Part shown: in pieces, positions 37,595-46,695 of the stretch
Layout: every line of letters begins with the position of its first letter
How positions within the stretch are numbered: the first letter of the stretch is position 1
Assembly: GCF_014195325.1 (NCBI RefSeq)
Contig: NZ_JACIBK010000007.1
Span: 280,854 to 344,853, forward strand
Source: Rhizobium sp. BK650
GTDB taxonomy: Bacteria > Pseudomonadota > Alphaproteobacteria > Rhizobiales > Rhizobiaceae
DNA length: 64,000 nt
Reading direction: 5' to 3'
Notes under the pieces: generated by a model
Told to the model about the DNA's origin: nothing
Seen by the model: only the letters and a program-made list of their open reading frames with translations
Database searches by the model: none
Position numbers and translations under genes: made by a program

Positions 37595-38266
37595 TCAGTT
37601 CATCCCGGCGTGGGCTTCGGCCTTCGCCTTGGCGATCTCGCGCAGCGCGCCTACCAGCACGTCCGGCGTCTGCGCGCCGCTGACGGCATATTGCTGGTCG
37701 AAGATGAAGAACGGCACGCCATTGACGCCCATTCGTTGCGCCGCGTCGATTTCCGAGAGAATGACGCCCCTGTCTGCGTCCGAGGCAAGCAGTGCGGCGA
37801 TGACTGAGCGCTGCAGGCCAGCCTTCTCGGCAATATCGAGCAGCACTTCGTGATCGCCGACATTACGGCCTTCCTCGAAATTCGCCTTGAACAATGCCGA
37901 GACCACCGCTTCCTGCTTCTGCCGGTCCTCGACGACAGCCCAATGGATCAGCCTGTGCGCATCAAGCGTGTTCGGCCCGATCTTGATAGCTTCGAAATTG
38001 AAGTTGATGCCGACCTCGCGGCCGTATTCGGTCAACATCTTGTGCGCCTGCGCCACGCGTTCTGCGCCACCGAGCTTCTGCTCCAGCATCTTCTTCTGGT
38101 CGACGCCTTCGGGCGGATAGTCCGGATTGAGCCGATAGGGGCGCCAGTTGATGTCGACGCCGACTTCATCCTGCACCTCGGCGATTGCCAGCTCCAGCCG
38201 TGCCTTGCCGAGATAACACCACGGGCAGACGACATCGGAGACAACGTCGATGGTGATGCGTTCCAT
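37595..38266 (-). CDS. DsbA-family (FrnE-like) oxidoreductase
   Basis: The 223-residue protein has a thioredoxin fold with the active site CPWC at residues 14-17 (VVSDVVCPWCYLGK) and a large helical insertion. It also has GVNGVPFFIFDQQYAVSGAQ, which holds the cis-Pro of DsbA and FrnE proteins. No signal peptide is present, so it acts in the cytosol, unlike periplasmic DsbA. FrnE relatives act as disulfide isomerase-like proteins or in antibiotic-related reactions. The start at 38266 gives MERITIDVVSD. Confidence 0.88.
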   Translation of the reverse strand: MERITIDVVSDVVCPWCYLGKARLELAIAEVQDEVGVDINWRPYRLNPDYPPEGVDQKKMLEQKLGGAERVAQAHKMLTEYGREVGINFNFEAIKIGPNTLDAHRLIHWAVVEDRQKQEAVVSALFKANFEEGRNVGDHEVLLDIAEKAGLQRSVIAALLASDADRGVILSEIDAAQRMGVNGVPFFIFDQQYAVSGAQTPDVLVGALREIAKAKAEAHAGMN

Positions 38267-38392
38267 TCTGATTTCCTTCTTCCTCCGGCTTTCGATGATG
38301 GCCGGCCCAATCCTCTGGAGAATGTCTTTCGGCAATCTTTAGAGGAAGGTCGAGGCAAGAGAAAGGAAATAGAATAAAGTGAGCATATACGG

Positions 38393-40195
38393 TTATTGCG
38401 CGCTCGTGTCCCACCAGGTCTGCAACTGGTAGCCATAGAGTGGCATCGTGTCGGGACGGCCGATGCGCTTGTTCCGAGCCACCCATTGCTGATCGATGTG
38501 GTAGAGCGGCAGCACATAGTGGCTGGAAAGCAGCAGCCGGTCATAGGAGCGTACGGACGCCGTGAAGTCTTCGGTGGATCGTGCGCGTAACAGATGATCG
38601 ATCAGCGTATCGAGATTGGGATCGTTGGCGCCGGCGAAGCTGTCCGTTCCTTCACGTGTCCGCGCGGCGGATGACCAGCGGCCGAGTTGCTCGTTCCCGG
38701 GTGAAAGGGACGAGGTATAGGCCTTCATGATCATGTCGTAATCGAAGGTGTTCGTCCGGCTCTGGTACTGCGAATCATCGACGGTCCGGATCGAGGCGGC
38801 GACACCGATCGTCTGCAGCGAACGTTGGTAGGCGACAGCGAGTTTTTCCTGATCGGGGTTCTGCGTCATGATCTCGAAGGCAAGTTGCTTGCCGTTTGAA
38901 TCCGCCATCTTGCCGCCCTGGATCGTGTATCCCGCCTGCTTCAGAAGGTCGACGGCCTGTTTCAGAACCTTGCGATCGCGTCCCGAGCCGTCGGTCTCCG
39001 GCAGCTTGTAGCTGCCGTCCAGAATGGCGGGATCGATGTGGTCCTTGATGGGGCCGAGCAGTTCCAATTCACGCGCATCCGCCGGCACTCCGAAACTCGA
39101 GAGATCGGAATTTTGCCAGAAGCTTTGCGTGCGCTTGTAGGCACCAGAATACAGGTTTTTGTTAGCCCACTCAAAGTCGAAGGCCAGCGACAGGCCTTCA
39201 CGCACCTTGATATCGGCAAAGATCGGTCGCCTTGTATTGAAGACGAAGCCCAGCATGCCGCTCGGCAGTTTCGGCTGGAAGACATCCTTCACGACGGTTC
39301 CCGATAGTGCAGCCGGGAAATCATAGGCATTGGCCCAGTGACCGGGATTGCCGTCGAGATAAATGTCGATATCGCCTTTCTTGAAGGACTCGAACAACGT
39401 CGTATCCTGCAGGAAATATTGCACGGTGATCTGGTCGTAATTGTCCATGCCGACCTTGGACGGAATATCCTTGCCCCAGTAATTCGGGTCACGCTCATAG
39501 GTGATGCTCTCGCCAGGCTTGAGGCTCTTCACCTTGTAGGGGCCGGATCCAACGGGCGGCGTCAGCGTAGTTCGGTCGAAAGTCTCGGCATCGATCGCAT
39601 GCTTCGGCAGGACCGGGAACAGGCCGAAGATCAGCGGCGTCTCGCGATCCGCCTTTTCGTTGAAGGTGAAGCGCACGCCATGTTCGCCGACCTTCTCCAT
39701 CTTGGAGACTAGGTCGAGGCGTTTGGAATATGGCGGACGGCCCTTGTCGCGCAACAATTCAAACGAGAAGATCACGTCTTCAGGTGTCACCGTCTGTCCG
39801 TCCGACCATTTGGCCTTCGGATTGAGATTGAACTGCACGAAGCTGCGGTCCTCGTCCCATTCCACTGTTTCGGCCAGCAGACCATACAGCGTGAAAGGCT
39901 CGTCGCTGGAACGCTGCAGCAGTGCCTCATAGACCAGATTGCCGAACTGCGGATCCCACATGCCGCGCGCGGTCGTCCGGTTGCTCTTAATGATGAAGGG
40001 ATTGAGATTGTCGAACGTGCCGACCACACCGTAGTTGATCTTTCCGCCCTTCTTCACATCAGGATTGACGTAAGGGAAGTGCTTGTAATCGGCAGGCAAC
40101 GCCGGTGAACCATGCATGGCAATGCCGTGAACGGGTTCTGCGACGGCGGCACTGCCGATCAGCGTGAAAGCGGCGAGAAGGGCGATCCGGAGCAT
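38393..40195 (-). CDS. Extracellular solute-binding protein family 5 (YejA-like peptide-binding protein)
   Basis: The 600-residue protein has a signal peptide of about 18 residues (LLAAFTLIGSAAVAE) and the SBP_bac_5 fold: GGKINYGVVGTFDNLNPFII, ARGMWDPQFGNLVYEALL, a WSDGQTVTPEDVIFSFELL segment and PVGSGPYKVKSLKPGESITYERDPNYWG. The closest family is the YejA subfamily, which binds peptides including microcin C. It is a lone gene: no permease or ATPase is adjacent, so the rest of the importer must be elsewhere. It is divergent from the ialB-like gene across 286 bp. Confidence 0.88.
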   Translation of the reverse strand: MLRIALLAAFTLIGSAAVAEPVHGIAMHGSPALPADYKHFPYVNPDVKKGGKINYGVVGTFDNLNPFIIKSNRTTARGMWDPQFGNLVYEALLQRSSDEPFTLYGLLAETVEWDEDRSFVQFNLNPKAKWSDGQTVTPEDVIFSFELLRDKGRPPYSKRLDLVSKMEKVGEHGVRFTFNEKADRETPLIFGLFPVLPKHAIDAETFDRTTLTPPVGSGPYKVKSLKPGESITYERDPNYWGKDIPSKVGMDNYDQITVQYFLQDTTLFESFKKGDIDIYLDGNPGHWANAYDFPAALSGTVVKDVFQPKLPSGMLGFVFNTRRPIFADIKVREGLSLAFDFEWANKNLYSGAYKRTQSFWQNSDLSSFGVPADARELELLGPIKDHIDPAILDGSYKLPETDGSGRDRKVLKQAVDLLKQAGYTIQGGKMADSNGKQLAFEIMTQNPDQEKLAVAYQRSLQTIGVAASIRTVDDSQYQSRTNTFDYDMIMKAYTSSLSPGNEQLGRWSSAARTREGTDSFAGANDPNLDTLIDHLLRARSTEDFTASVRSYDRLLLSSHYVLPLYHIDQQWVARNKRIGRPDTMPLYGYQLQTWWDTSAQ

Positions 40196-40481
40196 TGCTG
40201 AAATTCCTTGATGCACGGCAATGGGCACGATTCGCCGCAAGGTTAGCATGGGAGCGCTCAATTCCAACCGCAGCCGCGGCTTTCTTTACCTATGTGCCAA
40301 AATGCCCGCGAAATTGCCAAAGAAATACTGGATATCTTCAACGGTGCGATGTAACACGTGACCCGAAGTTTTGGGGTCATGCATTTGCCTTAATTTTCCA
40401 TGAGGTGAAGTGCCGAACGAACCCGGTGGTTGGGGCGGCCGAACGTAGCCCCGCAACGGATATCAGGAGACGGAATTCGTT

Positions 40482-41153
40482 ATGATGTTCAAGTCTGAAA
40501 AGAAAATGCGGGCAGCACTGTCCGTTATGGCAGTGATCTTCGGCGCTTCGGCTCCGGTCTCGTCCTTCGCACAGGACCCGGCCGCCCAGGCTCCGGCGGC
40601 TTCGGCCGACGCTCCCGCACAGGCCGCCGGTGCACCGCGCCTCGGCTGGTACAAGACCTGCAGCAAGCAGGAAGACAACGACATCTGCGTTGTTCAGAAC
40701 CTGGTTCTCGCCAATGGCGGCCAGCTCGTTACGGCTGTTGGCCTGATCTCCGTTTCCGGCAAGATCAACCGGAAGATCCTTCAGGTTTCGGTTCCTGCCG
40801 CACGCCTGATCCCCCCGGGCATTGCTATGCAGATCGATGGCGGTAAGGCTCAGAAGCTCGACTACGCCGTCTGCCTGCCGGATAAGTGCACGGCTGAAAT
40901 CCCGCTGACGGACGCCATGATCGCAAGCCTCAAGAAGGGCACGGACGTGGTCTTCACCTCGATCAACTTCCGCCGCGCTCCGAACCCGATCAAGGTTTCG
41001 CTCGAAGGCTTCACAGGCGCCTATGACGGCGAACCGGTTTCCGAATCGAAGCTTGCCGAAAGCCAGCGCAGTCTGCAGGACAGCATGCAGAAGAAGGCTG
41101 AGGAAGCCCGCAAGAAGCTGGAAGACGCTCAGAAGGCAGCAAAGGCTCAGTAA
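40482..41153 (+). CDS. Invasion-associated locus B (IalB) family protein
   Basis: The 223-residue protein has a signal peptide of about 30 residues ending near FAQ/D, followed by an Ala/Pro-rich stretch. The IalB domain follows, with WYKTCSKQEDNDICVVQNL and YAVCLPDKCTAEIPL; its four Cys probably form disulfides. The C-terminus is a charged helix rich in Lys, Glu and Ala (QRSLQDSMQKKAEEARKKLED). IalB proteins in Bartonella and Brucella are linked to host-cell contact; in rhizobia the role is unknown. Tandem ATGs at 40482 and 40485 are both possible. A strong terminator follows. Confidence 0.88.
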   Translation: MMFKSEKKMRAALSVMAVIFGASAPVSSFAQDPAAQAPAASADAPAQAAGAPRLGWYKTCSKQEDNDICVVQNLVLANGGQLVTAVGLISVSGKINRKILQVSVPAARLIPPGIAMQIDGGKAQKLDYAVCLPDKCTAEIPLTDAMIASLKKGTDVVFTSINFRRAPNPIKVSLEGFTGAYDGEPVSESKLAESQRSLQDSMQKKAEEARKKLEDAQKAAKAQ

Positions 41154-41181
41154 CAGAGCCTTTCCTCTCAGGAATTGACGA

Positions 41182-41208
41182 AAAACCCGGCTTCGAGCCG
41201 GGTTTTTT
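41182..41208. terminator. Bidirectional terminator of ialB-like gene and hspQ
   Basis: AAAACCCGGCT and AGCCGGGTTTT form an 11-bp stem around TCG. Six T follow on the plus strand, and a five-T run follows on the minus strand, serving both convergent genes. Confidence 0.93.
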
Positions 41209-41268
41209 GTTGCCAAAAGAAAGGCTCCGACATGCAGAGCCTTGTCACGGAGAGTTATAAGATCCGAC

Positions 41269-41598
41269 TTAGTGGGCGAAGCTCATCTTGGGTTTGAACT
41301 GGCCCGTCGGGCTGCGGTCGAAAATCTGTTCGACCTGCGGATTGCGAAGTGGCGTGTCGCTTTCATCGCTCACCAGGTTCTGCTCGGAAACGTAAGCGAC
41401 ATATTCGCTGTCATCATTTTCGGCGAGCAGATGGTAGAACGGCTGGTCCTTGCTAGGGCGGACTTCTGCGGGAATGGAGTTCCACCATTCCTCCGTATTT
41501 GCGAACTCCGGATCAACGTCGAAGATGACGCCCCGAAACGGAAAAACCTTGTGCCGGACCACTTCGCCTATACTGAACTTTGCAACTCTTTCTTTCAT
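41269..41598 (-). CDS. hspQ: Heat shock protein HspQ (YccV-like)
   Basis: The 109-residue protein shows the HspQ/YccV (DUF525-like) pattern: KFSIGEVVRHKVFPFRGVIFDVDPEFANTEEW, then a QPFYHLLAENDDSEYVAYVSEQNL segment. HspQ binds DnaA and acts on Lon protease in enterobacteria, a role that may not carry over. The ATG at 41598 (MKERVAKF) follows AAGGAAG; the longer in-frame reading has no such site. It is convergent with the ialB-like gene. Confidence 0.9.
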   Translation of the reverse strand: MKERVAKFSIGEVVRHKVFPFRGVIFDVDPEFANTEEWWNSIPAEVRPSKDQPFYHLLAENDDSEYVAYVSEQNLVSDESDTPLRNPQVEQIFDRSPTGQFKPKMSFAH

Positions 41599-41717
41599 GG
41601 TACGACTTCCTTTCTCACCCAATTTGGTGATCGGTCCCCCGCAAATCAAGATTTTTGCGGGATTCGTCACATGACTGTCATCTCTGCCCATCGGCCCTCA
41701 TGACCTCCGGATCGAAA

Positions 41718-41741
41718 AAAGCCCCGGTGAACCGGGGCTTT
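41718..41741 (-). terminator. Terminator of glnA
   Basis: The stem AAAGCCCCGGT/ACCGGGGCTTT with a GA loop lies 12 bp after the glnA stop, followed by a run of T on the minus strand. Confidence 0.9.
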
Positions 41742-41752
41742 CAACTCTTGTC

Positions 41753-43162
41753 TTATGCCGAGTAGTACATGTCGTATTCGACCGGATGCGGCGTCATTTC
41801 GAAGCGCATCACCTCGGCCATCTTCAGTTCGATGAACGCATCGATCTGATCGTCATCGAAGACACCGCCGGCTGTCAGGAACTTGCGGTCCCTGTCGAGG
41901 CTTTCCAACGCTTCGCGCAGCGAACCGCAGACGGTCGGGATCTTCTTCAGTTCCTTCGGCGGCAGGTCATAGAGGTCCTTGTCCATGGCCTTGCCGGGAT
42001 GGATCTTGTTCTTGATGCCGTCGAGGCCGGCCATCAGCATGGCAGCGAAGGCGAGATAGGGGTTTGCGGTCGGATCCGGGAAGCGGACTTCGACGCGCTT
42101 TGCCTTCGGGTTGGAGCCGAACGGAATGCGGCAGGAAGCCGAGCGGTTGCGAGCCGAATAAGCGAGCAGAACCGGTGCTTCGTAACCCGGGACGAGGCGC
42201 TTGTAGGAGTTCGTCGACGGATTGGTGAACGCGTTGATCGCCTTGGCATGCTTGATGATGCCGCCGATATAATAGAGGCAGGTTTCGGAAAGGCCCGCAT
42301 ATTCGTCGCCGGCAAAGGTCGGCTTGCCGCCCTTCCAGATTGACTGGTGCACGTGCATGCCTGAGCCGTTATCTCCGAAGATCGGCTTAGGCATGAAGGT
42401 TGCCGTCTTGCCATAGGCATTGGCGACCTGATGAACGACGTACTTGTAGATCTGCATCTTGTCGGCGTTGCGAACGAGCGTGTCGAACTTGATGCCGAGC
42501 TCGTGCTGGGCGGCAGCCACTTCGTGGTGGTGCTTTTCAACGACGACGCCCATTTCCGAGAGCACCGTCAGCATCTCCGAACGCATATCCTGGGCGCTGT
42601 CGACGGGCGGAACCGGGAAGTAGCCGCCCTTGACGCGCGGACGGTGGCCGAGGTTGCCGGTCTCATAGTCGGTGTCGTCGTTCGACGGCAGTTCGGTCGA
42701 GTCAAGCTTGAAGCCGGTATTGTACGGATCAGCCTTGTACTTGACGTCGTCGAAGACGAAGAATTCGGCTTCCGGGCCTACGAAGATCGTGTCGCCGATG
42801 CCGGATGCCTTCAGATAGGCTTCGGCCTTCTTGGCGGTGCCGCGCGGATCGCGGTTATAGGCTTCGCCGGAAACCGGATCGAGGATGTCGCATACGATGA
42901 CCATGGTCGATTGAGCGAAGAACGGGTCCATGTGCACCGTTTCGGTATCGGGCATCAGCACCATGTCGGACTCGTTAATGGCCTTCCAGCCGCCGATCGA
43001 GGAACCGTCGAACATGACGCCGTCGGCGAACATGTCTTCATCGACGCAGGATACGTCCATCGTTACGTGCTGCAGCTTGCCCTTGGGGTCGGTGAAGCGC
43101 AGGTCGACGAACTTTACGTCGTTTTCCTTGATCTGCTTCAGGATTTCGCTTGCACTCGCCAT
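41753..43162 (-). CDS. glnA: Glutamine synthetase type I
   Basis: The 469-residue protein is GS I-beta. It has the N-terminal beta-grasp (VKFVDLRFTDPKGKLQH), catalytic MFDGSSIGGW, KPIFGDNGSGMHVHQS and NPSTNSYKRLVPGYEAP, and the adenylylation tyrosine in KAMDKDLYDLPPKEL near residue 397. It makes glutamine from glutamate, ammonia and ATP. GlnE-type adenylylation should control it, as in other rhizobia. It lies 80 bp downstream of glnB, probably as a glnBA operon, with additional promoters possible in the gap. Confidence 0.98.
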   Translation of the reverse strand: MASASEILKQIKENDVKFVDLRFTDPKGKLQHVTMDVSCVDEDMFADGVMFDGSSIGGWKAINESDMVLMPDTETVHMDPFFAQSTMVIVCDILDPVSGEAYNRDPRGTAKKAEAYLKASGIGDTIFVGPEAEFFVFDDVKYKADPYNTGFKLDSTELPSNDDTDYETGNLGHRPRVKGGYFPVPPVDSAQDMRSEMLTVLSEMGVVVEKHHHEVAAAQHELGIKFDTLVRNADKMQIYKYVVHQVANAYGKTATFMPKPIFGDNGSGMHVHQSIWKGGKPTFAGDEYAGLSETCLYYIGGIIKHAKAINAFTNPSTNSYKRLVPGYEAPVLLAYSARNRSASCRIPFGSNPKAKRVEVRFPDPTANPYLAFAAMLMAGLDGIKNKIHPGKAMDKDLYDLPPKELKKIPTVCGSLREALESLDRDRKFLTAGGVFDDDQIDAFIELKMAEVMRFEMTPHPVEYDMYYSA

Positions 43163-43242
43163 AAGATGCTTCCTCTGTTTTGTGATGACGTTACGTTATG
43201 TGCGATGAGGATTAGATGAGCTTTGCCGGCAGGCAAAGCTTG

Positions 43243-43581
43243 TCAGATGGCATCGATACCGGTTTCACCGGTGCGGATGCGAATAACCTCTTCGACGTTC
43301 GAAACAAAGATCTTTCCGTCGCCGATGCGCCCCGTCTGCGCGGCTTTGCGGATTGCGTCGATGACGGCCTCCGCGTTTTCGTCTGCGAGCACGACCTCAA
43401 CCTTCACCTTCGGCAGGAAATCGACGACATATTCGGCGCCGCGGTAGAGCTCGGTATGGCCCTTCTGGCGACCGAAGCCTTTCGCTTCCGTGACAGTGAT
43501 ACCCTGCAGACCGACTTCCTGAAGGGCTTCCTTCACCTCGTCCAGCTTGAAAGGCTTAATGATCGCTTCGATCTTTTTCAT
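43243..43581 (-). CDS. glnB: Nitrogen regulatory protein P-II
   Basis: The 112-residue trimeric signal protein has the T-loop with uridylylation site Y51 (GHTELYRGAEYVVDF), the B-loop (RTGRIGDGKIFV) and the C-loop. It senses 2-oxoglutarate, ATP and the glutamine-dependent uridylylation state and controls GlnE and NtrB. I fix the start at MKKIEAIIK, the invariant P-II opening, although an open frame extends far upstream. A sigma-54 promoter lies about 60 bp upstream. Confidence 0.98.
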   Translation of the reverse strand: MKKIEAIIKPFKLDEVKEALQEVGLQGITVTEAKGFGRQKGHTELYRGAEYVVDFLPKVKVEVVLADENAEAVIDAIRKAAQTGRIGDGKIFVSNVEEVIRIRTGETGIDAI

Positions 43582-43925
43582 GAGAAAATGTCTCTCCGCT
43601 TCTCCTGTTAAAGCAGGTACTGTCCCGCTCGCGGGATATGATGCAGATATCGTGCCAGTTTGAAATCCATCTCCGTCAAAAAATCCCGGATTTTTATCCG
43701 CGAAGCGTTGTTTGCCGGCGTTTGCATGTCGTTTTGATAAGAAACAAGGTGAGAGAAGTCGTTTTTTTCGCCAAAAAGTCCCAAAATGCGGAAAAATCCT
43801 GCTCGCCTCGATTTTACGATGGCTGTCTCGATTCGGTTTAAAAATAGGCAAATGCACAAAATATGGACTTCTATTTTCGCGAACATGCGGTTGTTTTTTA
43901 GGCGCTTTTTGAATTGAATGAGAGT
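43582..43925. other. Divergent intergenic region glnB / nnr
   Basis: These 344 bp hold the sigma-54 promoter of glnBA at 43642-43658 and a short inverted repeat TCCCGC/GCGGGA at 43623-43636 in its leader. The right half is AT-rich for this genome and should hold enhancer sites for NtrC and the promoter of nnr. I could not identify a perfect NtrC dyad by eye. Confidence 0.55.
43642..43658 (-). promoter_or_regulatory. Sigma-54 promoter of glnBA
   Basis: On the minus strand, CTGGCACGATATCTGCA fits the -24/-12 consensus YTGGCACGrNNNTTGCW with one mismatch. GG and GC are separated by the required 10 bases. The start site would fall about 50 bp before glnB. This is the known mode of nitrogen-limited control of glnBA in rhizobia. 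Confidence 0.88.
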
Positions 43926-45398
43926 ATGAGCCAGCGCCTTTCCGATCTCCTTCTGACACCTGCTGAAATGGCGGCCGCCGATAGGGCTGCAGCGCAGTCT
44001 GGCATCGATTCCTATGGATTGATGGAAAAGGCGGGTGGCGCGGTAGCAGCCGCGGCGCTGCGCCTTTACCCGGGCGCCTCACGCTTTGCTGTTTTTTGCG
44101 GTCCTGGCAACAATGGCGGTGATGGCTATGTGGTCGCCCGGTTGCTGCAGGAGAGCGGAGCGCGCGTGGAGATATTCCATCTCGGCGATCCAGAGAAACT
44201 AAAGGGTGACGCGGCCCGTGCGAGGGCGGTCGTTACGTTGAAGGAAGGGGACATCGGCCAATATGATCCGCAGCAGGGCGATGTCGTCGTTGACGGTCTC
44301 TTCGGCGCCGGCCTCGCGCGTGACGTGCCGCCAGACGTGGCCGCTCTGATCCGTAAGGTGGACGAGGCAAGAATCCCCGTTATCGCCATCGACTTGCCTT
44401 CTGGCCTGGATGGGCACACCGGCATTGTACTTGGAGCTGCCTTCCGCGCTTCACATACCGTGACCTTCATGACTCGCAAGCCTGGCCATCTGCTGATGCC
44501 AGGCAGGGAACTTTGCGGTAGCCTTGAAGTCTTCGACATCGGCATTCCGGGCCGCATCATCAGAGCACAGGCGGAGGGCTTGGTCGCCGAGAACGGGCCT
44601 GCCGTCTGGCGCTCGGTCATGCCGGCGGAACAGATGGAAACCCACAAATATAAACGCGGCCACCTTGTCGTGTTTTCGGGAGAAGCGAGCAAGACGGGCG
44701 CAGCCCGTATGTCGGCCATGGCCGGCCTGAAGGCCGGGGCAGGGCTTGTGACCATTGCCGCGCCGACCGAGGCGCTCGCCGCCAATAGTGCGCATTTGAC
44801 CGCGATCATGCTGTATGCCATCGAGGACGCGGCTGCATTGAAGGTCTGGCTTGAAGATGCACGACTTCAGACCTTTGTTCTCGGTCCAGGTTTCGGCATC
44901 GGAAAGAAGGCCCGCAAATTCGTGTCCCTGCTGAGCGACCGTCATTTGGTCCTCGACGCCGATGGCATCAGCTCTTTCAAGGATGATCCGCAGGCGCTGT
45001 TCGAACTGTTCAAGGGAGAACCACGCCTCGTGCTGACGCCCCATGACGGTGAATTCGCACGCCTCTTTCCCGATATTGCTGCCGACAATAGGGCAGGCAA
45101 AGTGGACAAGGCATTGGCCGCTGCCCGCCGCTCCAATGCCGCGATTATCTACAAGGGAGCCGATAGCGTCATCGCCTCACCGGACGGACGGGCACTTATC
45201 AACACCAACGCGCCGGTTTGGCTTGCAACCGCCGGCTCCGGCGATGTGCTGGCAGGCATTATCGGCGGTCTGCTCGCCCAGGGCCTGCCCACCTTTGAGG
45301 CCGCAGCCGCCGCCGTCTGGCTGCACGGCGAGGCAGGGCATCGCGCCGGCAAGGGCCTGACGGCCGAAGATCTCGCCGCGCGCGTGCTGCCCTTCTGA
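43926..45398 (+). CDS. nnr: Bifunctional NAD(P)H-hydrate epimerase/ADP-dependent dehydratase
   Basis: The 490-residue fusion combines an N-terminal YjeF epimerase (FCGPGNNGGDGYVVARLL near residues 53-70) with a C-terminal dehydratase of the ribokinase-like fold (VLGPGFGIGKKAR, VLTPHDGEFARLF, ATAGSGDVLAGIIGGLLAQG). The pair repairs hydrated NADH and NADPH. Most bacteria have this fused form. I start it at the ATG at 43926; a TTG at 43914 is the alternative. It is divergent from glnB and convergent with the DUF72 gene. Confidence 0.94.
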   Translation: MSQRLSDLLLTPAEMAAADRAAAQSGIDSYGLMEKAGGAVAAAALRLYPGASRFAVFCGPGNNGGDGYVVARLLQESGARVEIFHLGDPEKLKGDAARARAVVTLKEGDIGQYDPQQGDVVVDGLFGAGLARDVPPDVAALIRKVDEARIPVIAIDLPSGLDGHTGIVLGAAFRASHTVTFMTRKPGHLLMPGRELCGSLEVFDIGIPGRIIRAQAEGLVAENGPAVWRSVMPAEQMETHKYKRGHLVVFSGEASKTGAARMSAMAGLKAGAGLVTIAAPTEALAANSAHLTAIMLYAIEDAAALKVWLEDARLQTFVLGPGFGIGKKARKFVSLLSDRHLVLDADGISSFKDDPQALFELFKGEPRLVLTPHDGEFARLFPDIAADNRAGKVDKALAAARRSNAAIIYKGADSVIASPDGRALINTNAPVWLATAGSGDVLAGIIGGLLAQGLPTFEAAAAAVWLHGEAGHRAGKGLTAEDLAARVLPF

Positions 45399-45402
45399 AC
45401 GA

Positions 45403-46209
45403 CTACCTGTCGATCAGCTTCTGCAACGCGATTGCCCCATGCGGCGCATTGACTTTGCCTTCGTGGATCATGAAGGCAAAAACATCGCGCGGCTCAGTCT
45501 TGACCTTCCTGTTCTTGTCAATCAGCGGCAGGTCATCAGGCACATTGCCTTCGGCCCAGCTCTCAAGGCGCTTCGCCCAATTCTTCAGCTCCGGTTCCGG
45601 ATAACAGGTCGGAATATCGTCCGATCCTTTCTGTAGCCGCGTGTAGACGAAATCCGCCGTCACGTCGGCAATCATCGGATAGTCGAAATGCTCGGCGCAG
45701 ACGGGAGCCACACCATATTTATCGAGCAATGCGATGAACTCCGGCACCTTGAATGAATCGTGCCGAACTTCCACGACATGGCGCAGCTTCAGCCCGTCCT
45801 GCTTTTCCGGCAGCAGCTTCAGGAAGGCTTCGAAATCATCGGGATCGAATTTCTTTGTCGGTGCGAATTGCCAGAGTAGGGGCCCCAGGTGAGCGCCGAG
45901 TTCACTGATGCCGGAGGAAAGGAATTTCTCCATTGATTCACCGGCCTCGGCAAGCACGCGCCTGTTCGTGGTAAAGCGCGTTGCCTTCAGGGAAAAGATA
46001 AAGCCATCGGGCACGTCCGCCGCCCACTTGGCGAAGACTGCGGGCTTCTGTGTGCTGTAATAGGTGCCGTTGACCTCGATGACTTTGAGCTGGCGGCTGG
46101 CATAGTTCAGCTCGTCCTTCTGCTTGAGATCGTCAGGAAAGAAATGGCCGCGCCACGGCTCGAAGGTCCAGCCGCCAATGCCGACGCGGATCGTGCCCGA
46201 TTTGCTCAT
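45403..46209 (-). CDS. DUF72 family protein
   Basis: The 268-residue protein begins RVGIGGWTFEPWRGHFFP and contains YASRQLKVIEVNGTYYSTQK, LGPLLWQFAPTKKFD and HVVEVRHDSF, the DUF72 TIM-barrel pattern. No activity has been shown for the family; a nuclease or sugar-related role has been guessed. It is convergent with nnr, with only 4 bp between the stops. It lies 24 bp downstream of the GNAT gene on the same strand, so uvrA, the GNAT gene and this gene may be one transcript. Confidence 0.88.
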   Translation of the reverse strand: MSKSGTIRVGIGGWTFEPWRGHFFPDDLKQKDELNYASRQLKVIEVNGTYYSTQKPAVFAKWAADVPDGFIFSLKATRFTTNRRVLAEAGESMEKFLSSGISELGAHLGPLLWQFAPTKKFDPDDFEAFLKLLPEKQDGLKLRHVVEVRHDSFKVPEFIALLDKYGVAPVCAEHFDYPMIADVTADFVYTRLQKGSDDIPTCYPEPELKNWAKRLESWAEGNVPDDLPLIDKNRKVKTEPRDVFAFMIHEGKVNAPHGAIALQKLIDR

Positions 46210-46233
46210 CTGTTCCTCCTTGCTTGCGATCGC

Positions 46234-46695
46234 TCAGATCGCGCCAACCTTCTTCGTCATATCGACAACGGTCCATCCTGGCCGATAGGGATTGGGCCGG
46301 CGACCCGTTTCCTGAAAACCGAAGGCGGAATAGAGAGCGATGTTCCGCTCCATCCGCGCATTGGTGTAAAGCCGCATTTCCGGCACGACCCATTCCCGCG
46401 CCTTGTCCTCCAGCCAGGTGAGCATCGCAACGCCATGTCCCGATCGCTGAAATTCAGGAGAGACGGCGATGCTGAACAGCATCACGTGATCGGTATGGCG
46501 CTCGACGATCGAAAGCCCGGCTACAGCGCCACCGGCATCCCGCAGCCAGACTTCGCCACGTTCGATCCGTGGCGCATAATCTTCCGTCACCGGGATTGGC
46601 GGATAGCCAAACAGGTCGGTATAAGGCTGATAGGCAGCGGTCGTCAGTGCCACGACCACAGGCAATTCCGCAATCGTGGCAAGCCGCATGATCAT
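46234..46695 (-). CDS. GNAT-family N-acetyltransferase
   Basis: The 153-residue protein has the acetyl-CoA site in SIAVSPEFQRSGHGVAMLTWLEDKA near residues 75-100 (motif A with R/QRSGHG) and ALYSAFGFQETGR (motif B) near the C-terminus. Its ATG overlaps the uvrA stop (ATGA), so its translation depends on uvrA. The acceptor is unknown. An in-frame ATG two codons later is also possible. Confidence 0.85.
   Translation of the reverse strand: MIMRLATIAELPVVVALTTAAYQPYTDLFGYPPIPVTEDYAPRIERGEVWLRDAGGAVAGLSIVERHTDHVMLFSIAVSPEFQRSGHGVAMLTWLEDKAREWVVPEMRLYTNARMERNIALYSAFGFQETGRRPNPYRPGWTVVDMTKKVGAI

Noticed and set aside
40196..40481. Short frames between the YejA-like and IalB-like genes
   Set aside because: They have no good start signals; the region most likely contains only two divergent promoters.
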